The translations under genes and the position numbers were made by a program. A stretch of 36,752 nucleotides of DNA, taken from contig NZ_JASISW010000033.1 of NCBI RefSeq assembly GCF_030063335.1, forward strand, positions 1-36,752, in the 5' to 3' direction. How positions within the stretch are numbered: the first letter of the stretch is position 1; each line of letters opens with the position of its first letter. Shown here in pieces: positions 8,473 through 16,368 of the stretch. Below the pieces are notes generated by a model, which had not been told where the DNA came from, did no database searches, and saw only the letters and a program-made list of their open reading frames with translations. This DNA comes from Rhodococcus sp. G-MC3. Its GTDB lineage: Bacteria > Actinomycetota > Actinomycetes > Mycobacteriales > Mycobacteriaceae.

Positions 8473-9743
8473 CGTCCACGTATCCCGACACCGAGTCGGA
8501 CCGACGAAGTGGCCCCCTCTCGGGCACGACCGTGATCGACCTGTCCCGCGCGCTGGCCGGCCCGCACGCAACGATGATGCTCGGCGACCTCGGTGCTCGC
8601 GTCGTCAAAGTGGAGTCACCCCGCACAGGGGACGACACCCGCGGGTGGGGTCCACCGTTCGTCGCGCCGCACAATGGTTCGTACGACGCAGGTTCGGCAG
8701 CGGACACCGGAGTCGAGTCGACCTACTTTCTGGCGGCCAACCGCAACAAGAAATCGATCTGCTTGGATCTGAAGGACACCTCACCGGGCGGCGATCTCGA
8801 AGTCCTCGTCTCGCTGATCGCACGGGCCGATGTGCTCGTCGAAAACTTCCGGACTGGGGTAATGGATCGATTGGGGCTCGGAATGGACGAGCTGAATCGC
8901 ATTAACCCGCGCTTGGTAGTGTTGTCCATCACCGGATTCGGCCACGATGGCCCCGAAGGTGGTCGGGCGGGCTACGACCAAATCGCTCAAGGCGAAGGCG
9001 GTTTGATGTCGCTCACGGGAGCCGGCCCTGACGATCCTCAGAAGTTCGGCACGCCGATCTGCGACCTGCTCGCAGGGATGAACGGCGCGTACGGCGTGAT
9101 GGCGGCGCTGCACGAACGACACGAAACCGGTCGCGGGCAGGTAGTGCGGACCTCGCTGTTGGCTGCCGCGGTGAGCGTGCACGCTTTCCAAGGCACAAGG
9201 TGGACCGTCGCTCACCAGGTCGGGCGCGCGGCGGGGAATCATCACGCCTCGATCGCACCGTACGGATTGTTTCACTGCGCAGACGGGTCGGTACAGATCG
9301 CAGTAGGAAACGACGCCATGTGGCGCAAGTTCTGCGCAGGCTTCGGACTCGATCCATCCGCCGAAGGGACCACCGACAATTCCGAGCGGGTCGCTCACCG
9401 CCAGGAACTGATCGAACGTATCGAAACCATCTTTTCGACGTGGACAGCCGAGGACCTGCTGCAACGACTCGACGCGCTGGGTATACCTTCGGGCCGTGTG
9501 CGGTCCATCGACGAGGTTTACGAGTGGGACCAGACCCGCAGCCAGGGATTACTCGTCGAGGTGAAGCACAGCACACTGGGAGTACTCGATCTTCCGGGAC
9601 CACCGTTACGGTTCTTCACCTCCGACGGCCGCGAGACCACCAGGACCGAGCACCGCGCTCCCCCTACGCTCGACGAAGATTCCGAGGAAGTTCGGTCGTG
9701 GGCCGGGTATTCGGGCCACGGAGCGTCAGTCGTCGGCCACTGA
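8469..9743 (+). CDS. Family III CoA-transferase (CaiB/BaiF)
   Basis: A 424-residue class III CoA-transferase. The family moves CoA from a donor such as succinyl-CoA to a carboxylic acid through an aspartyl-CoA intermediate. The start is a GTG overlapping the hydrolase stop; the longer open frame from 8340 lies inside the hydrolase and is dismissed. Family marks: LSRALAGPHATMMLGDLGA (25-43), the CoA-binding stretch NRNKKSICLDL (91-101), and the nucleophile candidate D199 in TPICDLLAG. Ending the operon, it would activate a carboxylate left by the upstream hydrolase, or the initial substrate. Its last 18 bases overlap the convergent GntR gene tail to tail. Confidence 0.88.
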   Translation: MTSTYPDTESDRRSGPLSGTTVIDLSRALAGPHATMMLGDLGARVVKVESPRTGDDTRGWGPPFVAPHNGSYDAGSAADTGVESTYFLAANRNKKSICLDLKDTSPGGDLEVLVSLIARADVLVENFRTGVMDRLGLGMDELNRINPRLVVLSITGFGHDGPEGGRAGYDQIAQGEGGLMSLTGAGPDDPQKFGTPICDLLAGMNGAYGVMAALHERHETGRGQVVRTSLLAAAVSVHAFQGTRWTVAHQVGRAAGNHHASIAPYGLFHCADGSVQIAVGNDAMWRKFCAGFGLDPSAEGTTDNSERVAHRQELIERIETIFSTWTAEDLLQRLDALGIPSGRVRSIDEVYEWDQTRSQGLLVEVKHSTLGVLDLPGPPLRFFTSDGRETTRTEHRAPPTLDEDSEEVRSWAGYSGHGASVVGH

Positions 9744-10424
9744 TTCGGCGTGCCTCTCGGTGGCCGCTTTCACGCGGGGTATGTCCCCAGCGATGATGGC
9801 GGCCACCAACTCCTCGTGTGTCTCCAGCCTGGAATTCAGCCATTCCGCCGCTGATTCCGGGCTCTCGTCATGCACGGCCGTCACCGCATGATCTCGCACG
9901 AACCGCGTCATCGACAAATAGAGCGCCGATGCGGTCCCATTGGGCGAAATCTGAGCAATACGCTCGTGAAGGTTCCAGTTCGCCAGTAGGAACTCGGACG
10001 TGCTTCTCGACGCCGCCGCTGCCAGCTGCACGAGGAGTTGCGCCATCTCGGCGCTGTCCGCCGGCGTTCGATACTTGGCCGCATCGACGTCGATGAGAGG
10101 CTCGAGGGCCTCCCGTACGGCCACAGCCTCGGCGACCGATACAGGAGCATCCGTCACTGCCAACAACGTGTGGCGGATTCGGACCACGGGCCCGGCCGCG
10201 GTGGCGAACAGCCCACCACCACGCCCAGGTCGAATTTCGGCGAGGCCGCGATCCGTCAGAAGTCGGATTGCCTCTCCCACAGTCGATCTTGCGAACCCGG
10301 ACTGCCCTCTCAGAGACTCGATGGTGCCGATCAGTTCGCCCGGTTCGAATTCCCGGTCGAGGATCTGCTTCTCAAGTTCACCCGCGAGTACATGCGCGCG
10401 AGTCAGTGCAGGAATGGGCTTCAC
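9726..10424 (-). CDS. GntR-family regulator (second paralogue)
   Basis: A 232-residue FadR-subfamily regulator, paralogous to 6279-7001: winged helix about 10-72 (SGFARSTVGEAIRLL), then IRPGRGGGLF and an FCD effector domain. It lies 52 bp downstream of the DUF3500 gene on the same strand and is probably cotranscribed with it from the promoter bearing operator copy D. It converges on the CoA-transferase gene with an 18-bp overlap. With its sister it brackets the cupin operon. Two close relatives with different FCD domains suggest response to two metabolites of one pathway at the same kind of site; that is inference. Start ATG 10424. Confidence 0.88.
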   Translation of the reverse strand: MKPIPALTRAHVLAGELEKQILDREFEPGELIGTIESLRGQSGFARSTVGEAIRLLTDRGLAEIRPGRGGGLFATAAGPVVRIRHTLLAVTDAPVSVAEAVAVREALEPLIDVDAAKYRTPADSAEMAQLLVQLAAAASRSTSEFLLANWNLHERIAQISPNGTASALYLSMTRFVRDHAVTAVHDESPESAAEWLNSRLETHEELVAAIIAGDIPRVKAATERHAESVADD

Positions 10425-10476
10425 CGAAAGAACCTACCAATGATGACTACAACAGTGATCTTCATGATCACGTACG

Positions 10477-11634
10477 TCACCACTGCCAGTCGTTTTCCCG
10501 CAGTTCGGTTCCCTCGCTCGAGGTCGTTCGCGTAGACAGATGCGTTCCGTGCTCGGCGACACGAGCCTCGTGGTCGCGAACGAACGGATGAGCGAAGTCG
10601 TGGTCGAAATCGCGTATGACGGAATGAATGTGGTTGCCGCTGTCGACCGCGTTGACCATCTCGATGAGAAGTGAATCAGTCTGAACACGGAAGGAGTGAG
10701 GAAGACCCCGCGAGAGACTGCCAGCCCAGGCGAAGTGGATTGACGAAACGCCGTCAGCATCGATCTTCGCGCGATGTTCGCCGGCGAGTGATGCCGGAAA
10801 GCGTGCAAGGTAAGTGTCGATCAGCGTATGCAGAATCTTCTGCTGGTCGCCATCGAGCTGATCTCCGCAGATACCGGACGGGTCACTTCGCACGAGCGCC
10901 AGCGCTTTTCGATCGGTGTTGTCAATTCGGTACTGTGGCATGCCCAGGTCGTAGTGATCGGGGTACTCGAGACTGCCGATGTGCGGCACCTGCCGAGAGA
11001 CGAAATCGGCCGGTGCGACATCGTGCACGACGGCGACTGCACGCTGATCATCGTTCAGAGACCCGACAAGGTCGAAGCCGAGTCCTTCGTCTGCGGCCAA
11101 CGGATTCAACACTCCGGCATCAGTGACCGGTTGTTGCCCGAGCGCACTGGGAGTGGTCACGATCCAGCGCTGGTTCACGACCGTGATATTGAGGCAGACG
11201 TGATGGCCAAGGAAACGTAGGGACCAGGTGTCCTCGAATCCGGGCCGTCCGAAGACAGTCAGAAAGTAGGAATCGGATGTCCGCCACAGCGGCGCGGCGA
11301 CACCGAGGAAATCGGATTCGCGTGCACGTAGTAGGTGCTCGAGCTGCATGATCGCCAGAACCTTGGTGAACACCTCTTCCGATACCGTCAGTCGGACGAG
11401 ATCGAGGACGACTACCTTCTGATGGCGGTCGAGCTGATGGAGAGAAACTCCCACGCGGTCTGGTTTGGGAATGATGTCCCAATCGAGTCGGCGTGGATCG
11501 TCGAAATCGTAGAGCGCCGCGGTGCGCTGCTCAGCGGAAAAGGTGTCCAGCAAACCGATTACACCGACAAGCAATTTCTGGATCGTGCGCTCGTCCTCGT
11601 AAGTCGGCTCGACGGGTGGATGCGAGTGTGTCAT
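10477..11634 (-). CDS. DUF3500-family protein
   Basis: A 385-residue protein matching the DUF3500 family in length and landmarks: LLDTFSAEQRTAALYDFDDP near the N-terminus, FLGHHVCLN (about 141-149), and the C-terminal signature LLIEM..NHIHSVIRDFDHDF with NHIHS at about 334-338. No signal peptide or membrane helix is seen. I know of no established function for the family. The paired histidines (GHH, HIH) and nearby acidic residues could bind a metal; that is inference. The frame runs 65 codons further upstream, but ATG 11634 has GGAGG 8 bases before it. Operator copy D lies about 145 bases upstream, and the GntR paralogue follows, so the gene belongs to the catabolic regulon. Confidence 0.82.
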   Translation of the reverse strand: MTHSHPPVEPTYEDERTIQKLLVGVIGLLDTFSAEQRTAALYDFDDPRRLDWDIIPKPDRVGVSLHQLDRHQKVVVLDLVRLTVSEEVFTKVLAIMQLEHLLRARESDFLGVAAPLWRTSDSYFLTVFGRPGFEDTWSLRFLGHHVCLNITVVNQRWIVTTPSALGQQPVTDAGVLNPLAADEGLGFDLVGSLNDDQRAVAVVHDVAPADFVSRQVPHIGSLEYPDHYDLGMPQYRIDNTDRKALALVRSDPSGICGDQLDGDQQKILHTLIDTYLARFPASLAGEHRAKIDADGVSSIHFAWAGSLSRGLPHSFRVQTDSLLIEMVNAVDSGNHIHSVIRDFDHDFAHPFVRDHEARVAEHGTHLSTRTTSSEGTELRENDWQW

Positions 11635-11995
11635 CGGATGTCCTCCACAGTGATTTGAACAACGTAATGGTTCGGCTGGTTTCTTCGCAAGAGTTTCAAG
11701 CTCTCGATCCACCCGAGCGCAAAGAATTGCGGGGCTGTGCGCGACCAAGCTCAACCGACGCATGTCGAACTGTAACTTAAAACACCCGAACCGTTGACAT
11801 ATTTGTTTGACATGGTGATGATGGAGCAATCCGCAGACGCCGCACAGGCAATGCCTCTGCCAGACGCTGGGAAAGCCGACGACAACCGTCGAACTCGGCT
11901 CCAGGCTGTTCGCACTGCCTGGGCCCGGCGCACCCGATCATTCGGCTCGGCGACCGGTCCGGCCGCGCAGCTCCGACTCAACGCGATGAGGTTCC
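11635..11995. promoter_or_regulatory. Divergent DUF3500/flavin reductase control region
   Basis: About 360 bp between two divergent starts. It holds operator copy D (11778-11795) facing DUF3500. Facing the reductase is a plausible promoter, TTGACA (11794-11799), 17 bp, GATGAT (11817-11822), whose -35 box overlaps the operator edge. A protein bound there could affect both directions. An open frame starting near 11794 runs into the reductase in another frame; I do not regard it as a gene. Confidence 0.5.
11778..11795 (-). promoter_or_regulatory. Shared operator, copy D
   Basis: The minus strand reads AACGGTTCGGGTGTTTTA. The right half CGGGTGTTTTA is identical to the other three copies; three bases of the left half differ from copies B and C. 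It is oriented toward DUF3500, as the other copies are toward their genes. Confidence 0.55.
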
Positions 11996-13141
11996 ATGTT
12001 CAAGACCATCGACCCGGCCGAGTTCCGCGAAACGCTCGGTCATTACCCGACCGGCGTTGCAGTCGTCACCGCACTGAGCGAGGACGGCAATGCCGCCGGG
12101 ATGGTCGTCGGAACGTTCTCTTCCGTCTCCCTCGACCCGCCGCTGATCGCCTTCTTCCCCTCCACAACCTCGCGAAGCTTCGCGCAGATCAGAAGCGCCG
12201 AAGCCTTCTGCGTCAATGTACTTGCGTCGGACCAGGAGCTGCTGTGCCGGCAGATGGCGACACCCGGGGACAACAAGTTCGAGGGCGTCGGTTGGCACGC
12301 GAGCCCACTCGGGTCACCGATCCTCGACGACGCCGTGGCGTGGGTCGAGTGCACTTTCGAAGACGTTCGGGAGGCAGGCGATCACCTGATAGTTCTGGGG
12401 CGCGTGCAGAGCCACGACATCGAACGTCCAGCCCTTCCGTTGCTCTTTTTCCAAGGCGGATACGGTCGTTTCACCGGCAAGTCGTTCATCGCGGCACCGG
12501 ATCCCGACCTCATTTGCGCGGCGCAGCTCGCCCAGATCATTCGCCGCCGGGTCGAGGAAATCGCGGCACGATTCTCCGTCAACTGCAGCGTCCTGGCCCG
12601 AATCGGAGACGACTCGGTGCAGGTACTGAGCGCAAGCCGAGCTCCGCAAGGTGACATCGTCGCGCTCGGTCACCGGCAACCCATCATTCCACCCTTCGGC
12701 GCCGCGTACCTCGTCCATGCATCGCCCGAGTCGGTCGATCGCTGGCTTCGACGCGGACCCGACGAGGGCAGTGCCCAATACCGACAGTTGTTGGACAGTG
12801 TCCGCGAGCGCGGATATTCGATTCTCCTCGCGGAACCGGAACTACACCGACGCCAGGATGAAGCTCTGGCCGATTTCGAGTCAACCGATCGCCTTCCTCG
12901 ACAGGAAATCGCAGTGCGACAAACATTCTCCGAACTTGCCGGCCACTTCGGCACAGATCTCGAGCCGGATGAGCACTACGATCTCGCGTCGGTCGTCGTA
13001 CCCATTGCAGCGAACGTTCAGTGTCCACCCATGGCGCTACGCCTGAGCGGTCTGCCCTCGTCGGCGTCAACAGCACTCGTCGAGACGTGGATTCGCGAGT
13101 TGCAAACAACCGCGGCTACTGCCGTCATCGTCAATCCTTGA
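11996..13141 (+). CDS. Flavin reductase fused to IclR-type effector domain
   Basis: A 381-residue two-domain protein. Residues 1-165 are a flavin reductase of the HpaC/HsaB type: HYPTGVAVVTA (16-26), FSSVSLDPPL (41-50), and the family-typical GDHLIVLGRV (128-137). It would supply reduced flavin using NAD(P)H. Residues from about 168 to the end resemble the effector-binding (GAF-like) domain of IclR regulators, including PPFGAAYLVHASPESVDRWL and SVRERGYSI, with no DNA-binding domain. This suggests the reductase is gated by an aromatic ligand. A known parallel, from memory, is the 4-hydroxyphenylacetate hydroxylase reductase of Acinetobacter, whose C-terminal domain resembles MarR. Probable partner: the oxygenase at 1199-2464. 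ATG 11996 follows GATGAGG. Confidence 0.82.
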   Translation: MFKTIDPAEFRETLGHYPTGVAVVTALSEDGNAAGMVVGTFSSVSLDPPLIAFFPSTTSRSFAQIRSAEAFCVNVLASDQELLCRQMATPGDNKFEGVGWHASPLGSPILDDAVAWVECTFEDVREAGDHLIVLGRVQSHDIERPALPLLFFQGGYGRFTGKSFIAAPDPDLICAAQLAQIIRRRVEEIAARFSVNCSVLARIGDDSVQVLSASRAPQGDIVALGHRQPIIPPFGAAYLVHASPESVDRWLRRGPDEGSAQYRQLLDSVRERGYSILLAEPELHRRQDEALADFESTDRLPRQEIAVRQTFSELAGHFGTDLEPDEHYDLASVVVPIAANVQCPPMALRLSGLPSSASTALVETWIRELQTTAATAVIVNP

Positions 13142-13166
13142 CGCGCTTGACGAAACTATCCATAAT
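13138..13166 (+). promoter_or_regulatory. Promoter of quinone oxidoreductase operon
   Basis: TTGACG (13138-13143), a 17-bp spacer and CATAAT (13161-13166) make a near-consensus sigma-70-type promoter. It starts inside the end of the flavin reductase gene. The expected transcription start near 13173 falls at the tandem 9-mers, just before operator copy C. Confidence 0.6.
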
Positions 13167-13171
13167 TGCTT

Positions 13172-13199
13172 AAACCATACAAACCATACGGGTGTTTTA
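13172..13199 (+). promoter_or_regulatory. Shared operator, copy C, with tandem 9-mer
   Basis: AAACCATAC occurs twice head to tail (13172-13180, 13181-13189). The second copy forms the left half of the 18-mer AACCATACGGGTGTTTTA (13182-13199), identical to copy B. The last base of the operator is the first base of the AAGGAG ribosome site (13199-13204) for the GTG at 13210. A bound protein would sit just after the transcription start and next to the ribosome site, a strongly repressing position. Confidence 0.7.
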
Positions 13200-13209
13200 A
13201 GGAGTAATC

Positions 13210-14259
13210 GTGCGGCTTATCGGTTCACAGGATCGAGGCGCGGCCGTGGGTACTGGTGTTGCCTCCGCACTTACAGCTGCGATCATCGACTCCGCGGGCA
13301 GCGAACCCCGACTGGGTTCGATCACATTGCCACCCCGTCGTCCTGGCACCACCGTGCTCAGCGTGTTCGCCGCCGCATTGAATCCCCTGGATCTCGTCAT
13401 CGCATCCGGCACCTTTCACTCCGCGCGTCACGAGGCACCCTATGTGCCGGGTAGCGAATGCGTTGGCGTCGTAGTCGAATCCGACCGCTACGCCGCCGGA
13501 ACCTGGATGTATGCCGAGACTCACGCTTCGCCTTCCGATCCAGGCAGTTTCGCAACACACGTCCTGGTTCCCGATACGTCACTCGCACCCCTACCAAACG
13601 GTGTCGACCCGATACAGGCGGTCGCGGTGGGCAACTCCGGCACAGCTGCCTATATGCCGCTGGTCGAGTACGCCGGACTTCGCGGCGACGAGACCGTTCT
13701 CATCCTGGGGGCAACGGGTGCCGTCGGCCAACTTGCAGTCCAGATAGCCCATCGCCGGGGAGCCGGACGAGTTGTCGGGGTGGCTCGCGATCGCTCCGCG
13801 CTGAAGCGCCTGAGCGCGCTGGGCGCGGACGCCGTTGTCGCACTGCGAGACGACGAAGACAGTGAAACGCTCGCCGGCCGGATATCGGAGGTGGCCGGAC
13901 CGGTCCACGTCGTGCTCGACGGCCTCTACGGTGTGCCATTGGAGGCTGCCCTGCACTCCTGCGCCCCGCGAGCACGGATCGTCAACATCGGCAATCCCGC
14001 TGGGGCGGTCGTCAGAATACCCGCCGGGCTGCTGAGAGGAAAACAACTCACACTCGCAGGTTTCGCCGGCCTGCACACGCCACTGCAGGACAAACTCGAG
14101 GCGCTCACATGGTTGTGGAATGCGCTCTTGCGCAACGAACTACACGTCGATGTGCGCACGTATCCTTTGAGCCAAATCCAGACAGCGTGGAAGTTACAGG
14201 CCAGCTCGTCCCACGGCAAATGCGTCATTCTTCCGGACGAAAGAGGCTGTGTCGCATGA
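13210..14259 (+). CDS. Quinone oxidoreductase-like MDR protein
   Basis: A 349-residue medium-chain dehydrogenase/reductase of the NADPH:quinone or enoyl reductase branch. The GroES-like N-terminal domain (AALNPLDLVIASG, PGSECVGVV) is followed by a Rossmann domain with LGATGAVGQLAVQIA at about 166-180. The zinc-ligand cysteines of alcohol dehydrogenases are absent, so it should be a zinc-free reductase. It would reduce a quinone, enone or ring-cleavage intermediate with NAD(P)H. The start is GTG 13210 behind AAGGAG. Its stop overlaps the ATG of the hydroxylase gene (ATGA at 14256-14259), indicating coupled translation. First gene of an operon under operator copy C. Confidence 0.85.
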   Translation: MRLIGSQDRGAAVGTGVASALTAAIIDSAGSEPRLGSITLPPRRPGTTVLSVFAAALNPLDLVIASGTFHSARHEAPYVPGSECVGVVVESDRYAAGTWMYAETHASPSDPGSFATHVLVPDTSLAPLPNGVDPIQAVAVGNSGTAAYMPLVEYAGLRGDETVLILGATGAVGQLAVQIAHRRGAGRVVGVARDRSALKRLSALGADAVVALRDDEDSETLAGRISEVAGPVHVVLDGLYGVPLEAALHSCAPRARIVNIGNPAGAVVRIPAGLLRGKQLTLAGFAGLHTPLQDKLEALTWLWNALLRNELHVDVRTYPLSQIQTAWKLQASSSHGKCVILPDERGCVA

Positions 14260-15959
14260 GCGCTCGAACGGAAGCCAGCCCCTATACTCCCCCACTGCCG
14301 GTAGTCGACTGCATCATCATCGGGGGTGGGCCAGTCGGCTTGTTGACCGCAATCCTGCTCGGCCAGAACGGGATGCAGGTATCGGTGGTGGAGCGTCAAT
14401 CCAGCCGGTATCCGCTGCCTCGCGCTTGCACGATCGACCACGAAGCACTCAGAATTTTACAGTCGGCGGGATTCATGGATGCCCATGCGGACCTCTTCGA
14501 AGGATTCCAGGCCGGTGAACGCGGCGGTTACGAGTTTCGCAACGGTGCGGGTGAACTCCTGCAGACCATCGACTGGAACCGCCCATCCGAGTCGGGGTGG
14601 CCCAACACCAACGGCTTCTATCAACCCGACCTCGAAGGCGCACTCGAACACCTCGCAGTTGCGACTCCCGGCGTTCGTGTTCACCGCGGCTGGGCCTTGC
14701 GCTCGCTGGACCAGAGCGACGGACAGGTTCGGGCCACTGTGGCATCCACGAGCCGAGTCGACGAGGTTGTCGACGTTCGAGCTCGGTGGCTCGTCGGCGC
14801 CGACGGGGCCAACAGCTCTGTCCGCTCGCACCTGGGTATCGAGGTCGGCGACTCGGGGTTTCAGGCCGATTGGCTCGTCGTGGACTACAAGCCCCTCGCC
14901 GAGGAGAACTGGACTGCCTTCGTCACCCAGTATTGCGATCCGGTGCAGCCGGCCACCGCCGTCAACAGCGGCCCAGGTCGACGACGGTTCGAGTTCATGC
15001 GTGCCGAAGGCATGACCGTCGAACAGCTCGGGCGCACCGAGACGGCGTGGCGCCTGATGGAGCCGTGGGGTGTCACGCCGGACACCGCAGATCTCGAGCG
15101 GCACGCGGTCTATACCTTTCGAGGACGGTGGGCTGAGTCCTGGCGCGAGGGTAATGCTTTCCTGGTTGGAGATGCGGCCCACCTGATGCCGCCGTTCCTC
15201 GGTCAAGGCCTGTGCGCAGGTCTTCGAGACGCCCGCGCGCTGAGTTGGAGGTTGAGCATGGTTCATCGCGGACTGTCCAATCCTGACATCCTGGACAGTT
15301 ACGGGCCGGAACGAACCGGTCACGTACGGGAGATCATCGACGAGGCCGTCGCGGCCGGCCGTGTGATCTGCGAACTCGACGCCGAGCGTGCGGCTGTTCG
15401 CGATGCCGCTCTACGGTCGCGATCCGCCGAGGGCGCCGCCGAGGAACCGCCGCATCCACGGCTCGGTGAGCCATCGCTATCAGCCTCGGGACACCATGCC
15501 GTTGGGCGACTCGCACCTCAAGGACGCGTCCGCGTCGACGGACGCGTGGGCCTGTTCGACGACATAGTAGGTGGCGGTTGGCAATTGATCAGTCGAATTG
15601 CGAATCCGATCGAGAGCTTGACCGACGACGACGCCCACTGGTTCCGTCAGGTAGGCGGTGTCATCGGGGACGTGTCGGAGAACGGCCTGGAGGATGTCGA
15701 CGGGGTGTACACACGTTGGTTCTCGGAGCACGACTGCGAGGCCGTACTGGCGAGGCCAGACTTCTATGTGTTGGCAGCCGGCACGCACTCGGAAATCGCC
15801 GACTTCGTTGCGCACCTTCGCCGAACGCTCGGACCCATCCGCACGGAACGCCACACGAGCGTTCTCACAACTCTGAACATGGGGACCCCCAATGATTTCT
15901 CGGACGATCGACGGCCGCACGGCGAGATACCGTCCGCGAGTCGAGGCAGAACAGCATGA
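14256..15959 (+). CDS. MhpA-like FAD-dependent aromatic hydroxylase
   Basis: A 567-residue class A flavoprotein monooxygenase of the 3-(3-hydroxyphenyl)propionate / phenol hydroxylase type, which uses NAD(P)H and O2 to add OH beside an existing phenolic OH. Seen: the FAD fold GGGPVGLL (23-30), the DGANSSVR segment, and the second FAD motif GDAAHLMPPFLGQGLCAGLRD. A C-terminal thioredoxin-like domain (from about 480) is typical of the phenol hydroxylase subgroup. The frame is open from 14109, but ATG 14256, overlapping the upstream stop, is preferred. Lying between a quinone reductase and a MarR regulator it likely makes the dihydroxylated ring before cleavage. Substrate not deducible. Confidence 0.87.
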   Translation: MSARTEASPYTPPLPVVDCIIIGGGPVGLLTAILLGQNGMQVSVVERQSSRYPLPRACTIDHEALRILQSAGFMDAHADLFEGFQAGERGGYEFRNGAGELLQTIDWNRPSESGWPNTNGFYQPDLEGALEHLAVATPGVRVHRGWALRSLDQSDGQVRATVASTSRVDEVVDVRARWLVGADGANSSVRSHLGIEVGDSGFQADWLVVDYKPLAEENWTAFVTQYCDPVQPATAVNSGPGRRRFEFMRAEGMTVEQLGRTETAWRLMEPWGVTPDTADLERHAVYTFRGRWAESWREGNAFLVGDAAHLMPPFLGQGLCAGLRDARALSWRLSMVHRGLSNPDILDSYGPERTGHVREIIDEAVAAGRVICELDAERAAVRDAALRSRSAEGAAEEPPHPRLGEPSLSASGHHAVGRLAPQGRVRVDGRVGLFDDIVGGGWQLISRIANPIESLTDDDAHWFRQVGGVIGDVSENGLEDVDGVYTRWFSEHDCEAVLARPDFYVLAAGTHSEIADFVAHLRRTLGPIRTERHTSVLTTLNMGTPNDFSDDRRPHGEIPSASRGRTA

Positions 15960-16368
15960 TCTCGACGCCACCTCGCTGTTACTGAAGCTCGCGTCGTCGA
16001 CACGAAGAAAGATTTCCGCTGGTCTCGCTCACAGTGGAATGACCTGGGCGCGATACGAAGTATTGGAACTTCTCGATCGCGCTGGTCCGTCCACATGCGT
16101 GACGCTGGCACGGGCACTGGGACGGCACAGAACGACTGTGGGCGTGACAGTGACCAAGCTGGAACAACACCGGCTGATCGAACGAACAGCCGATCCGTCG
16201 CACACTCAGAAGCTCGTCATCGCTCTTACGCCCGCCGGGCGGAAGGCCCTGGCTCGCGCGCACCAATCCGTCGACGAAATTCGAGAGATGCTGAACGACT
16301 TGGACACCAGTGACGATCTCAGGACCGCGCTGGTCCGTCTCGAGCCCTCATGGACAAAAATCGGATGA
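15892..16368 (+). CDS. MarR-family regulator
   Basis: A 158-residue winged-helix regulator. The core covers about 28-145: MTWARYEVLELLDRAG, then TLARALGRHRTTVGVTVTKL as recognition region and a wing ending LTPAGRKALARA. It overlaps the 3' end of the hydroxylase gene by 68 bp, so the true start may lie further in; ATG 15892 is the only upstream ATG in frame. Last intact gene of the quinone reductase-hydroxylase operon, it probably senses the aromatic substrate or product, as MarR proteins in such operons often do (HpaR, HcaR and others). Its stop overlaps the ATG of the acs remnant. Confidence 0.82.
   Translation: MISRTIDGRTARYRPRVEAEQHDLDATSLLLKLASSTRRKISAGLAHSGMTWARYEVLELLDRAGPSTCVTLARALGRHRTTVGVTVTKLEQHRLIERTADPSHTQKLVIALTPAGRKALARAHQSVDEIREMLNDLDTSDDLRTALVRLEPSWTKIG

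Noticed and set aside
11794..12654. 286-codon plus-strand frame before and across the flavin reductase
   Set aside because: Most of it is out of frame with the clearly homologous reductase and turns into Arg-rich shadow sequence. Its first 60 codons lack a ribosome site.
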